Under the pieces are notes generated by a model that did not search any database, was not told the DNA's origin, and saw only the letters and a program-made list of their open reading frames with translations. A DNA stretch of 64,000 bases from Lamellibrachia satsuma (taxonomy: Eukaryota; Annelida; Polychaeta; Sabellida; Siboglinidae). The position numbers and the translations under genes are program-made. Shown in pieces: positions 1 through 12,165 of this stretch. Location: assembly GCA_033239005.1 (NCBI GenBank), contig BSQZ01000001.1, positions 33,319,688-33,383,687 of the forward strand, written 5' to 3'. Each line of letters begins with the position of its first letter. Positions within the stretch are counted from its first letter, which is position 1.

Positions 1-370
1 ATATTTGAAATTATCCTACTGTTTTGTTGCCTGCTAAGAAAAGACTGACAGGTATGATTATAATAAAGAAATCTGAACATTTCTATTACAGCCATTACCA
101 TATGTAAATATAAGAGAAGACGTCACTTCAAATAGACCTGGTCTACAAGGTTTCTCGTTTATTCGGGCTCATCCGTTTGTATTTGAATAAAGGAAATACC
201 ACTACAATATGTAGCCATTGCGAACGTTCAGTTTCATAAAATGGGCAGATACGTTCGGCACATTCTAATCCACCAATGCGTGTCTGTCTCATGTCAGCCC
301 TTCAAAAAAAAAAAACTGCCACGCCAACAGAAAGCCTTTTTATGCTTAGCCGTCTCGTGTGCAGCTCTCG

Positions 371-416
371 TATAAATAGCAGCGTCTGTGACGGCGAAGA
401 TACAGTCTCCTGAGAC
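371..416 (+). promoter_or_regulatory. Core promoter of CRP-1: TATA box plus palindromic start-site element
   Basis: A TATAAATAG box begins at 371. The perfect palindrome GTCTCCTGAGAC lies at 405-416, 34 bases further on, so it overlaps the predicted start of transcription. The same TATA-palindrome pair with nearly the same spacing precedes CRP-2 (5540, 5574) and CRP-3 on the minus strand (14723, 14687). The flanking leader, ending near GCGAAGTTAGAC, is also shared. Conservation across three paralogues, one of them inverted, suggests a shared regulatory site or RNA leader hairpin. That role is inference. Confidence 0.75.
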
Positions 417-466
417 AACAACAAGAGTTGTTGACGTATGCGAAGTTAGACATTGTGCGAGTCAGA

Positions 467-1016
467 ATGACGTTGACAGTGGTGCTGGTGGTGCTGGTGG
501 TGCTGGCGATTCTGCCGCAGTATGAGACGGAAACGGTTGGTTTAATAACCTTCACATTCGCCCAATTGAAGCGGTAACATTTATTTATTTTTGCAACTTT
601 AATACTAATAGTTACCTGGCAATAAACACCCTGGACAAATATCCACCAACGCACGCACGCATGCACGCACGCACGCACGCACGCACGCACACACGCACGC
701 ACGCATGCTTGTCCTCGTAGCGGACAATAAAATACATTTATACCATTGATTGTTAGACTCGCTCAGTCTAAGGTGATAACAACTTTTATTTTCAGCCCCC
801 GCCGCCACCCCCTGGACGTAAGTAGACCATTTGATTTACTCGATACTGTCCAGCCACTTTATTGGGTAAAGAGTTTCTAATGATTGTTATATTTCACATG
901 TATTTCGAATGGTGGCGTAGGAGGTGCAGAACTTACAGTTTGACATTAAAAGTATGAACTGAATGAATTTATTTTTGCATGTTTTGTGCGCTGTTTATGT
1001 TTCATACATACATACA

Positions 1017-1050
<34 letters not shown>

Positions 1051-1325
1051 AATACATACATATATACACACATACATACATGCATGCATGAATGCATGCA
1101 TACATACATGCATTCATACATACATACATACATACATACGTAGCTACATACATGCAACACACATAGACGCATGGATACATAAAACATACATAAAATACAT
1201 ACATTCATATATGCATGCATGCATACATGCAAACAGACATACAAGCATGCATGTATGCATACATACATAAAAACATACATGCATACATACATATAAACAT
1301 GCATACATACATACATACATGCATG

Positions 1326-1399
<74 letters not shown>

Positions 1400-2062
1400 C
1401 ACGTGTCCGATCTACACGTTTCAAATGTTAATGTTCTTTATAGCTGACATGTACAATACCAGTTTTATTTCCACAAAACATTAAATATCATGTTAATGCA
1501 TGTATTTTTATATACTACCTTTTTATTTTTGCCAGGATCAATTCTCCCTGGCAGATGCCGTGAGTATGATATAATACAAATACTCTATTATCTCAGCCTT
1601 GTCATTAGCATTCTAGTTTAACCCCAATGCGTGTAAAGACATTCACACTGCTACCATAAATTGGGTCTTATTTAAAAGAGTGATAAACTGAAATGTTCCC
1701 TTCGTACAGAACACCCAGTATTTTAAACGCGAACCGAAAACCCTGCACAAGCACCTACACATTAAGTGATGCACAAGCACCCACATTTACTCGCTCGCAC
1801 GTACGCACGCACGCCCGCACGCACGCATTCCACCACATTTAACTTGCATGGTTTATAAAAGACGTTTCTTTCAGAGCGGTACTGCCAGGTGTCGTGCCCG
1901 AACGGCTACTGTAGCTGTGTCGCCGGCTGCTACAGACGGGCAGAGTTTATTACGGTATGCAACGTGATAAAATGTTGCACATGTCAGTGCTCGCGTGGAG
2001 ACGCCGTGTGCCGAGCCTACAAGCACTGGTGGTGCCCCCATATGCGGGGCGGGAAGCCTTGA
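467..2062 (+). CDS. CRP-1: small secreted cysteine-rich protein, four exons
   Basis: Coding exons are 467-535, 796-817, 1536-1559 and 1875-2062, with intron phases 0, 1, 1 and GT-AG borders. The joined frame encodes 100 residues. Exon 1 gives a signal peptide (MTLTVVLVVLVVLAILP). Exon 2 encodes six prolines. Exon 3 ends in a Cys. Exon 4 holds a 12-Cys domain opening [17 protein letters not shown], with spacing C-x3-C-x4-C-x-C-x3-C-x9-C-x4-CC-x-C-x-C-x6-C-x7-C. The mature part is basic and tryptophan-rich near its end (KHWWC). The start ATG lies about 96 bases after the TATA box. An AATAAA is at 2118. Identical exon phases and cysteine pattern in three neighbouring genes make the model strong. 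I recognise no named family. An extracellular defence, structural or adhesive peptide are all possible, and none is shown by the sequence. Confidence 0.85.
650..705. repeat. (GCAC)n microsatellite in CRP-1 intron 1
   Basis: Tandem ACGC tetranucleotides with a few GCAT variants. A shorter, diverged tract lies at the same place in intron 1 of CRP-2 (about 5815-5865). Both are followed by the shared segment GCTTGTCCTCGTAGCGGA, as expected of duplicated introns. Open frames across it are repeat artefacts. Confidence 0.9.
1005..1402. repeat. Compound (ACAT)n, (GCAT)n, (CA)n and (ACGC)n microsatellite in CRP-1 intron 2
   Basis: About 400 bases of tetranucleotide and dinucleotide repeat with no coding content. 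The matching intron of CRP-2 carries a similar compound tract at 6100-6525, so a microsatellite was probably there before the genes duplicated. Confidence 0.92.
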
Positions 2063-2117
2063 AGAGCCATTTCAAGTCGCACCCGAAGTTGTCCAATTAT
2101 GACAACTGACAGTCCGT

Positions 2118-2173
2118 AATAAAACAGATGGACTTGAGATCGTGTAAACGATGTCGTGCTTAATAAAAGGTTT
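2118..2173 (+). terminator. CRP-1 poly(A) signals
   Basis: AATAAA lies at 2118-2123 and again at about 2163. The 44-base segment between them is present once here. In CRP-2 the same segment is amplified about eightfold (7298-7656). Confidence 0.65.
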
Positions 2174-2179
2174 CAACCA

Positions 2180-3460
2180 AACATTTGGATACTCTTGTTG
2201 CTTGTTCTACGAGCTGACTGCTTGTGTCACCAAATGCCACTATTGGTACTTCCGTCAATCGAGACTCCACTGAAGAAAAGTTAAACAAATTTATTTGATG
2301 TACTTTGAAAATCAGTCAAATTAAACTCTCGGAAAACATCAGCAACAAAGTGATTTATGATAACATTATCGTGGCCTTTGACTACGTTTGATTAGAAGGT
2401 ATGCGAAGGTTGCTGAACCGTTCGATGTCCTGGTGCCACTGAATATAACCCACGACGTGACGTCATGGTGTTCGATGTGCTAGAGATTAACACGTGTGCT
2501 GTACAGGAAGAGAAACGCCGTCGTCATCACTATGCAGAAGTCAACGCTTAGTCTTCACGATTCCTCAGTCAACCACACGAGACACTATACACAGCTGATC
2601 GAAGGACAGGACAAGAACTTGATCAAAGGACAGAACAAGAACTTGATCAAAGGACAGAACAACAAGGTCGATGGGTAAAATAAGAACTGCACTCATGGAA
2701 AAAACAAGAAAAAGATCAAAGGACCAAAGAAGAACAATATACACATACACGCGCACGCACACACACACGCATGCACGCACGTAACTTGAACTTGAAAAAT
2801 TCAGTTAAATTCACTGCAGTGTAGCAGTCAACAGTAATGTGATATTTTTCTTTGGCCGACACATCTAAATATCGTTATTTTCACAGCAGCAGTTAAGCTA
2901 TTCTAAGATTGTAGATCACTCGCACGAGCCCTTAGCATACTTATCTTTGAATGGCGCTTCACTAGTCTTTTGTGACGGTTATGTCTTATGTGTACGAAAA
3001 TAGATGTTTCTATTCAAACGAGCAGTCAGAATGTCGCATTTGTTGGTGCGATACATAAACCCTTACCTACATACACCAGTTATGCAGCGTGGTAAACAAG
3101 TCTATATATTAACTAAAACGTAGTTCTTATGGGCTCTGTGTCGACGTGTTGCTCAAGATCGTAATATTTATATTATGTTTTAACTTGTCTCATTATCTGA
3201 TTACTGCGTTTAGTCATTGGTTTGACGATGGCTTGCTTGAAGTAGTTTTAATTCAGTAGTCACATTGCTTTCTTATATTGTCTTCCAATCTTGTTTTAAA
3301 GTGTATTTTTGAGTGCTTCTATGTGTAGCCCTGGGTGATATTTTGTGTCACAGCGTTTATCCGTAAAGTACGTCCGCCATTTATTAATATTTGTGAACCC
3401 CCACCATACTGTAACGCGTCTTGGCGCTGACCTAAACACCGCTGCCAAAATAGCAAGTTT
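2180..3460. other. Intergenic region, no gene seen
   Basis: About 2200-2340 is duplicated flank of CRP-1, matching about 8020-8160 behind CRP-2. A short direct repeat (AGAACTTGATCAAAGGACAG) occurs at about 2590-2660, and an (ACGC)n tract at 2750-2780. I see no supported coding region in the rest. Confidence 0.5.
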
Positions 3461-3469
3461 TGAGAAATT

Positions 3470-4330
3470 ATGACTAACATTGACTTACGCCTTTTCACGC
3501 GTTGGTCGTCAACGAATCCTTTCCACCGGACATGGTTTTGAGTTTGCACTTCTTCTTTTGACATATGTGCTTCCACTTCTCTGCGCCAGGTGTTTCTTGG
3601 CCTTCCCCTATTTCGTTTACCTTGAGGGTTCCGCGTGAGGGCCTGTATTGTGATGTGTTGCATTGTGTTGGATTCCTGAGAGTATGACATAACCAACTAA
3701 TTTGATGTTCGATTTGTTCTTGGTTTGTTCTTTCGCATAGTGCTTCATTGCTAATTGTTTTTGGCCATCATATCATTAGAATTCTTCTTAGACACTTATT
3801 TACGAAAGCTTGGATCTCCTGTAACATGGCATGTGTAATACGCTATGTCTCTGATCAACACATCAGCAGAACCTTTTGAGTTAAAGATGCGTAGCTTGGT
3901 TTGTAATGACATTTATCTGGGCTCTCATGTTTTATTAGGCACGATGAAGGCTGCCCTTGCTTTCCCAAGCCTAACTTTTACATAACTCTCCGTTCATCCG
4001 TTTGTGTTCGCCATGCACCCTAGATACGTGAAAGACTGTAGTTCATCTAAGATTTCTCCTTGTAGTGTAACTGGGCTGTTGATCTTGGTTTTGATTTTGT
4101 TCACATTAAATCCTAACGTGGCTGCTTTCTGTTATTGAGTTTTTTTTGTGGCATTTGTTTCTGGTTGTGTGAAAGACGAGCCAGATCATCGGCAAAGTCG
4201 AGATCATCTAGTTGTTGTCGTAGTGTCCATTGTATATCATTCTCTTTTCTTTGGTAGATGTTCTTATGGTCCCGCCAACGCCCACCAGGAAAAGAAATGG
4301 AAATAGTTTGCAGGCCTTTCTCCTGACTGT
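3470..4330 (-). mobile_element. Degraded non-LTR retrotransposon (LINE), C-terminal part of ORF2
   Basis: Reading the minus strand from 4330 down, broken frames give QWTLRQQLDDLDFADDL near 4200, which carries the reverse transcriptase motif C (FADD). Next comes VNKIKTKI...SPVTLQGEI, then LGKARAAFIV and KLRIFNSKG near 3900-3950. Last is ALTRNPQGKRNRGRPRNTW near 3620. The order matches the palm, thumb and C-terminal tail of LINE ORF2 proteins. Stops and frameshifts are frequent and the 5' half is missing, so this is a dead 5'-truncated copy. The clade cannot be assigned by eye. Confidence 0.8.
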
Positions 4331-4399
4331 CTTTTCATCTGTCTTTTAAAAAATGATGCATACATATGTTTTTTTTTATAATCGTTGCATGTCTGCAGT

Positions 4400-5095
4400 G
4401 ATCCGCCATGGAAGAACCATCTATTACGTCGGAGAAGTACTGTTTACAAGCCTGGAAGTATCACTTACAACGCCGTGGAAGCACAATGTATAACGTCGTG
4501 GATGTAACGTTTACAATGCCGTGGAATTATTATTTACATCGTCGTGCAAGTACGATCTACAAAACCCTGCAAGTACTATTTACAACTTCTTGTGTGTAAC
4601 ATTTCTACTCCCGTGGAAGCGCCATTTACTACACCGTGGAAGTAGCATTTACAATGTCATATATGTGACATCTGCAACAACGATTCATAACGTCGACGAA
4701 GAAACATTTACCGCGTCGTGGAAGTATAACATCTACAACGTCACATATGTGACATCTACAACAACGATGTACCATGCACAACGTCGATGAAGAAACATTT
4801 ACCGCTTCGTGGAAGTAACATCTACAACGTCATAGATGTGACATCTACAACAACGATGTACCATCTACAACGTCGATGAAGAAACATTTACCGCGTCGTG
4901 GAAGTAACAACTACAACGTCACAGATGTGACATCTACAACAACGATGTACCATTCATAACGTCGATGAAGAAACATTTACCGCTTCGTGGGAGTAACATC
5001 TACAACGTCATAGATGTGACATCTACAACAATGCTTCACAACGTCGATGAAGAAACATTAACAGCCTCGTGGACGTGAAGTAGCGTTTAGAACGT
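4400..5095. repeat. Degenerate tandem repeat with CATCTACAACGTC motifs
   Basis: Imperfect copies of a unit of about 90-95 bases, built from shorter blocks (CGTCGTGGAAGTAACATCTA, GATGTGACATCTACAACAAC, GTCGATGAAGAAACATTTAC). The copies are clearest from 4690 to 5090, and diverged smaller units occupy 4400-4690. Short open frames here are repeat translations, not genes. Confidence 0.8.
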
Positions 5096-5539
5096 CGATG
5101 ATGTGTGAAATAACCTACGACAGCGACGCTAGTCAATCATCCATTCAGCGCGTCATCGTCGCATTCCTGCCCAACAGGTCTTATTGAAGCGAAGCAACGA
5201 TTTATCACATACTATTGCAAAATGTAGTAACGTGTGTTGATCAAGCAGTAGCTGCAGAACTGCGGTTGGGTTATCAATGTTGATATCGTAAAAAGATTAC
5301 ATAGGCGATTTGCATAGGATTTGGAAGATGTGTTCATGGGCGCACCACGACTGCATTGGCATAGTTCCATTGATAATGCGCAATTTTTTATGGTGACGAG
5401 CGTTCAGTTTCATAAAATGGGCAAATATCTACGGCACATTCTAATACATCAATGCGTGTCTGTCTGCACGTCTGTCCAAACAACTGCCATGCCAAAAACA
5501 ATTTTTTTTTATGCTTAACCGCTTCGTGTGCAGCTCTCG

Positions 5540-5585
5540 TATAAATATCGGCGTCCGTGACAGCCAAGACATAGTCTCCTGAGAC
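5540..5585 (+). promoter_or_regulatory. Core promoter of CRP-2: TATA box plus palindrome
   Basis: TATAAATA starts at 5540 and GTCTCCTGAGAC lies at 5574-5585, again 34 bases downstream. Upstream sequence from about 5398 (GTTCAGTTTCATAAAATGGG) matches that before CRP-1 from about 226, so the whole promoter was duplicated with the gene. Confidence 0.75.
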
Positions 5586-5635
5586 AACGACATGGGTTTT
5601 TGATCTTCGCGAAGTTAAACCTTGTGCAAGTCAGA

Positions 5636-7242
<1,607 letters not shown>

Positions 7243-7297
7243 AGAGACATTTCAAATCGCACCCGAAGTTGTCCCATTATGACAACTGACAGTCCAT

Positions 7298-7656
7298 AAT
7301 AAAACGGACGGACGTTCGTGCATGTAAACGATGTCGCGTTTAATAAAACGTACGGACGTTTGTGCATTCAAACGATGTCGTGCTTAATAAAACGGACGGA
7401 CGTTCGTGCATGCAAACGATGTCGTGCTTAAAAAAAATGGAAGGACGTTCGTGCATTGAAACGATGTCGTGCTTAATAAAACGGAAGGACGTTCGTACAT
7501 TGAAACGATGTCGTGCTTAATAAAGCGCACGGTCGTTCGTTCATGTAAACGATGTCGAGCTTAATAAAACGTACGGACTTTTGTGCATGTAAACAATGTC
7601 GAGCTTAATAAAACGGACGGACGTTCGTGTATGTAAAAGATGTCGAGCTTAATAAA
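7298..7656 (+). repeat. Tandem array of a 44-bp poly(A)-signal unit at the 3' end of CRP-2
   Basis: About eight head-to-tail copies of a 44-base unit run from AATAAAACGGACGGACGTTC to AAACGATGTCGTGCTT. Almost every unit begins with AATAAA (one copy reads AAAAAA). CRP-1 has one unit flanked by two AATAAA. CRP-3 has a related single unit with AATGAA (minus strand, near 13235). The array starts 56 bases after the CRP-2 stop, so it probably lies in the 3' UTR and offers many alternative cleavage sites. Confidence 0.88.
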
Positions 7657-7734
7657 AGGTTTTAACCAACATGTTGGACACTCTTGTTGTTTTCTCTAAG
7701 AGGTAAATACTTTAAGAAGGTATGAACTGACACC

Positions 7735-7915
7735 CATACCATCCCTTTCATCCATACAACCCCTTTCACCCATACAATCCCTTTCACCCATACAATCCCT
7801 TTCACCCATACAATCCCTTTCACCCATACAATCCATTTCACCCATACAATCCCTTTCAACCATACAATCCATTTCACACATACAATCCCTTTCACACATA
7901 CAATACATTTGACAC
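7735..7915. repeat. 18-bp minisatellite (CCCATACAATCCCTTTCA)n
   Basis: About ten head-to-tail copies, the last ones diverging to CACACATACAAT. A (CGT)n/(CAT)n trinucleotide tract follows at about 7962-8008. Because 18 is a multiple of three the array is open on the minus strand, which explains repetitive open frames here. No gene. Confidence 0.9.
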
Positions 7916-8640
7916 ATATATTGAACACTGCATGGGTTAACAGTTAACTGGTTCGCCATCGTCGTCGTCGTCGTCGTTGTCGCCATCATCATCATTATCA
8001 TCATATCAATCACTGGTGTTGAACTCAGTGCATGATGCCTTATCTGATCGGCCGTGTCGCCAGATGTCGCTACTGGTACTACCGTCTGCCGAGACGAACT
8101 GACGAAACGTTCTAACTTCTCATTTGATGTGTGTCGAATACTTTGACAATCCGTGATAAAACAGACGAAAAGACTTTAAGCAAAGGTAATGCAATACACA
8201 AAATTATTGCTATTAACACATATGAAAAAGATGTGTTAATATGTGTGTATTCCTTTGTGGATTGTATATTTTAAACATTTACCAATTCACACCTTCATTG
8301 TCGCCAATAAACACCCCCCCGAGAAATGCGTAGATCTACAGTGCTGTTGACTGACAATTTACAGAAAAATTTATCATGGAAATGTGTTACATTCAGACCC
8401 GACTGCAGCTCTCGTATGAATAACAACGTAACTATTGAACAGCGCTCCATTGTTTTTGAGAAAAGTTTCTATTCAGACCTGAGCTTAGCTCTCGCATGAG
8501 TAGACGTAGTAAATTAACAACGTTTCATCGTTTCTTTTGAATGTTTCGTTTATGATTATTTCTATTCATCTGTTATGTGTTGTGTTCACTCGATAACCAT
8601 ATCTATGTTTTAACTAATGTATCCATTCACATCCATTTAT

Positions 8641-11600
8641 GTATGCAAGTATTACAGTACCTCTGGTACTACAATACCTCAGGGAGTTCGACGCCCCTGC
8701 ATTGCAGAGTTGAAAATCACTGCCTTGTGATACAGGTTCTCGACAGAACCGAAGGCTAAGGGAGCAAACCCTAACAGAAAACCATGTCATTGTGGCAGCA
8801 TCAAGGGTGGTTGATGAATGGAACTCCCAACATCTCCCGACCAGCCACTGCAGGGATAAATAGCTCGCGCCTGTCTTGACGTGTTCTTGCCGGTGTGAGA
8901 CCTCTATTTGCTCCCCGAGAGAGTGCCGCTAGTAACTTGCAAAAGCCAGCAGCACTTCAACACTTTTTGCAAGCAGCTCTCATGAAATGCACAACCGCAC
9001 GAATTACCATACCGGACCGGTCGTCGCCCGGGTTACCAAGGACCGCGCTGCTCGACCTCATCTTCCGTCGACAGTGAAAAATCAGCTAGGAAGAAGAGAA
9101 CAACTATCAATCGCTCAATGGAACGTCAGGACTCTCCTCGACCGAGAAGTAGCCGACCGACCGGAAAGACGTACTGCACTAGTAGCAATGGAACTCGCCA
9201 AGTACAATATAGACATTGCCGCCCTGTGCGAAACAAGGTTCTCAGAGTCTGGTAGTCTTAATGACTTGGAATACTCTTTCTTCTGGAGTGGCAGACCCAA
9301 AGGAGAGAGAAGGGAGGCTGGAGTGGGCTTTGTTGTAAAGAAGGACATCGTGACAATGCTGACAGAAATGCCACGGCCAGTAAGTGACAGAATCATGATG
9401 ATGAGACTACCTCTGAGCAAGGACAACTATGCTACAATTATCAGTGTTTACGCTCCAACAATGACAAACCCGGACGATAACAAGGAGGCTTTCTACAACC
9501 AGCTGTCAAGTACGCTCAGAGGCATCCCTCGTACCGATAAGCTACTGCTGATAGGAGACTTCAATGCAAGGATAGGAAGAGACAATGACAAATGGACCAT
9601 GGTCATGGGCAAATATGGGATCGGGAAACGCAACTCCAATGGCGAGCTTCTACTGGCTTTGTGCTCTGAGTTCGAACTGATAGTGACGAACACCATGTTC
9701 AAGCAGAAGGATGAACGCAAGACCACCTGGATGCATCCTCATTCCAGACACTGGCATATGATCGACTTCATCATCACGAGGTGTCGGGATAAGATGGACA
9801 TCCACAGTACTCGAGCCATGCGTGGAGCTAACTGCTGGACCGATCACCATATGCTGAGGTCAAAAGTGGCATTTAGAGTACGACAAAAGCACAACAGACA
9901 AGGGGTAAGAAAACCGACCAAGCTAAACACAGCAAAACTACGTACCATCAGTCATAGGGAGAGCTTCGAGCAGGAGATGGACAGCGGTCTCGCCCAATGG
10001 GAGGAGAAGGAAAGCTCAACACCAGATGAGGAATGGGCAGCTCTGCAACAGGTAGTATACAACACAGCTAAAACATTTCTCGGCAAGCCAGACAGAAAAC
10101 ACCAGGACTGGTTCGACCCCAACGACCAGGAGCTACAAAATCTAATAAGCAGAAGAGACCAATCCCACCAGAGAGTGTTGCAGACCAGGAGTACTAGATC
10201 CACCACTGCAGCGTACAAAGATGCCTGCAGACTGCTACAAAAACGCACCCGTGCCCTGAAGTCAGAATGGTGGGAAATGAAGGCAGAGGAGCTGCAGAGA
10301 TCTGCAGACAGAAATGACATGAAGGGCTTCTACAATGGACTGAAGGAAGTGTGGGGACCCGCGAAAAAGGGACCTGTTCACCTGAAGTCAACAGATGGAA
10401 TGGAGACCTTCTCTGACAGCAAGAGAGTTGTGGCAAGATGGAGTGAACACTTCCAAAAACTACTCAACGTCCCTGGCGACATAGAACATGAAGCTCTTGT
10501 CAACATCCAGCAGCGCATTACCAACACATGCCTTGATGAGATTCCAAACATGAATGAGATGGCTAGAGCAATCGCCGGCCTGAAAGATGGCAAAGCACCT
10601 GGGGGTGATGGAATTCCTGCTGAAGTATGGAAGCACGGAGGAGACAATATGTCCAACAGACTGCACCAATTAATCACCAAAGCGTGGGAGGAGGGTTCTG
10701 TACCACAAGCGTGGAAGGATGCCAGCATTGTAACCATTTACAAGAAAGGAGATCGAACAGACTGTGGAAACTACAGAGGAATCTCTCTTCTTTCCATAGC
10801 AGGCAAGATCTTCGCCAGGATCCTGCTCAACAGACTATCTATTCACATAACACCAGAAGTAGTTCCGGAGACACAGTGTGGCTTCAGATCCAACCGGACC
10901 ACAGCGGACATGATATTTTGTCTTCGACAACTACAAGAAAAGTGCATTGAGCAGGACCGACCACTATATATAGTATTTGTCGACTTCACGAAGGCGTTTG
11001 ATACAGTCGGAAGGACTGGGCTATCGCAGCTACTGAGGAAATATGGATGCCCAGAGAAATTCACAACCATGATCGAGGCTCTACATACGGGAATGATGGC
11101 GAATGTGAGTGTTGGAGGGGAAGTCTCGGAAACGTTCGGTGTTACCAATGGTGTCAAGCAAGGCTGTGTACTGGCCCCCACGCTCTTCTCCATCTTCCTA
11201 TCAGCAATGCTTGTCGAGGCTTTCCGAGGCATGGGAGATGGCGTCTATATACAGTCTAGACAGAGCGCTGACCTATTCAACATCGCACACTTCAGATCGA
11301 AGACCAAGACTACCCAAATACTTGTGAGAGAGCTGCTATACGCAGATGACAGTGCACTGGTCGCCCACTCCGCTGAAGAGATCCAGAGAATAGTGGATGC
11401 TTTATCCGATGCATCAAAGAAGTTCGGCCTGAAGATTAACATCAAGAAGACGGAAGTGCTGTACCAACCCAACTCTACAAGAACCCGAGAGGAGGATATC
11501 ATGGTTGATGGAAACAAACTGAACTCTGTTCCGGAATTCACCTACATCGGAAGCACTATATCAAGTGATGGACGCATTGATGCTGAAATACAGAGGAGGA

Positions 11601-12155
11601 TGGCCAAGGCTAGCGCATCTTTCGGCCGATTACGACAGAGACTCTGGAACAACCACCATGTGTCCACGCGGGTCAAAGGCAAGATCTACCAGGCAATTGT
11701 GCTATCCACCTTACTATACGGAGCCGAGGCCTGGACAGTGTACAGACGACAGGTGAAAAAGCTGCATGCCTTCATGATGCGACATCTGCGTTCGATCATG
11801 AGGCTAACCTGGAAGGACAAAGTGACAAACAAGGAAATACTCGGTCGGATAGGGCTGCCCTCTATGGAAGATCTTCTGATCAAAAAGAATCTCCTGTGGA
11901 CTGGACACCTCATGAGGATGTCATCAGACAGACTACCAAAGCAGATCCTCTACTCTCAATTGTCTTCTGGTCACAGACAGAGAGGACGCCCTCGTCTCCG
12001 GTTCAAGGATACCATCAAGAGAAACCTCAAGCTGAGAGACATAAAGACCGACTCATGGACATCACTCTCACAGCAGAGAACTAAATGGAGTACGGCGGTC
12101 AAGAAATTAAAGCAGTCTTTGTCGCATAGCGACTGACAGCATGATGATGATGATG
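8641..12155 (+). mobile_element. Full-length RTE-like non-LTR retrotransposon with (ATG)n tail
   Basis: The element has a 5' leader of about 346 bases, one long ORF (8987-12136) and a very short 3' end that finishes in ATGATGATGATGATG. Short 3' ends with simple-repeat tails are a feature of the RTE group. It lies between two cysteine-rich genes in an otherwise tandem cluster. The target duplication and the unbroken ORF indicate a young insertion. Confidence 0.88.
8987..12136 (+). CDS. LINE ORF2: apurinic-like endonuclease and reverse transcriptase (1049 aa)
   Basis: This single open frame carries both enzymes needed for target-primed reverse transcription. The N-terminal endonuclease (about residues 35-285) shows SIAQWNVRTL, LCETRF, SVYAPT, LIGDFNARIGRD, HMIDFIITR and CWTDHHML, the usual metal and catalytic motif series. 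The reverse transcriptase (about residues 540-830) shows NYRGISLLS, FVDFTKAFDTV (motif A), TNGVKQGCVLAPTLFSI (motif B) and ELLYADDSALV (motif C, YADD). The thumb follows (FGLKINIKKTEVL), then a C-terminal tail with RQRGRPRLRFKDTIKRNLK. All key acidic residues are present and there is no internal stop. The protein resembles RTE-type ORFs often annotated as craniofacial development protein 2-like. The first ATG is taken as the start, but translation could begin elsewhere. Confidence 0.92.
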   Translation: MHNRTNYHTGPVVARVTKDRAARPHLPSTVKNQLGRREQLSIAQWNVRTLLDREVADRPERRTALVAMELAKYNIDIAALCETRFSESGSLNDLEYSFFWSGRPKGERREAGVGFVVKKDIVTMLTEMPRPVSDRIMMMRLPLSKDNYATIISVYAPTMTNPDDNKEAFYNQLSSTLRGIPRTDKLLLIGDFNARIGRDNDKWTMVMGKYGIGKRNSNGELLLALCSEFELIVTNTMFKQKDERKTTWMHPHSRHWHMIDFIITRCRDKMDIHSTRAMRGANCWTDHHMLRSKVAFRVRQKHNRQGVRKPTKLNTAKLRTISHRESFEQEMDSGLAQWEEKESSTPDEEWAALQQVVYNTAKTFLGKPDRKHQDWFDPNDQELQNLISRRDQSHQRVLQTRSTRSTTAAYKDACRLLQKRTRALKSEWWEMKAEELQRSADRNDMKGFYNGLKEVWGPAKKGPVHLKSTDGMETFSDSKRVVARWSEHFQKLLNVPGDIEHEALVNIQQRITNTCLDEIPNMNEMARAIAGLKDGKAPGGDGIPAEVWKHGGDNMSNRLHQLITKAWEEGSVPQAWKDASIVTIYKKGDRTDCGNYRGISLLSIAGKIFARILLNRLSIHITPEVVPETQCGFRSNRTTADMIFCLRQLQEKCIEQDRPLYIVFVDFTKAFDTVGRTGLSQLLRKYGCPEKFTTMIEALHTGMMANVSVGGEVSETFGVTNGVKQGCVLAPTLFSIFLSAMLVEAFRGMGDGVYIQSRQSADLFNIAHFRSKTKTTQILVRELLYADDSALVAHSAEEIQRIVDALSDASKKFGLKINIKKTEVLYQPNSTRTREEDIMVDGNKLNSVPEFTYIGSTISSDGRIDAEIQRRMAKASASFGRLRQRLWNNHHVSTRVKGKIYQAIVLSTLLYGAEAWTVYRRQVKKLHAFMMRHLRSIMRLTWKDKVTNKEILGRIGLPSMEDLLIKKNLLWTGHLMRMSSDRLPKQILYSQLSSGHRQRGRPRLRFKDTIKRNLKLRDIKTDSWTSLSQQRTKWSTAVKKLKQSLSHSD

Positions 12156-12165
12156 ATCCATTCAC

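Larger units (their letters stand above)
8631..12165 (+). repeat. 10-bp target-site duplication flanking a full-length LINE
   Basis: ATCCATTCAC occurs at 8631-8640 and again at 12156-12165, directly after the (ATG)n tail of the LINE. This places the 5' end of the element at 8641 and indicates a complete insertion of about 3515 bases. Confidence 0.75.

Noticed and set aside
9115..9426. Minus-strand frames inside the LINE (9115-11913)
   Set aside because: Shadows of the 1049-codon plus-strand ORF.
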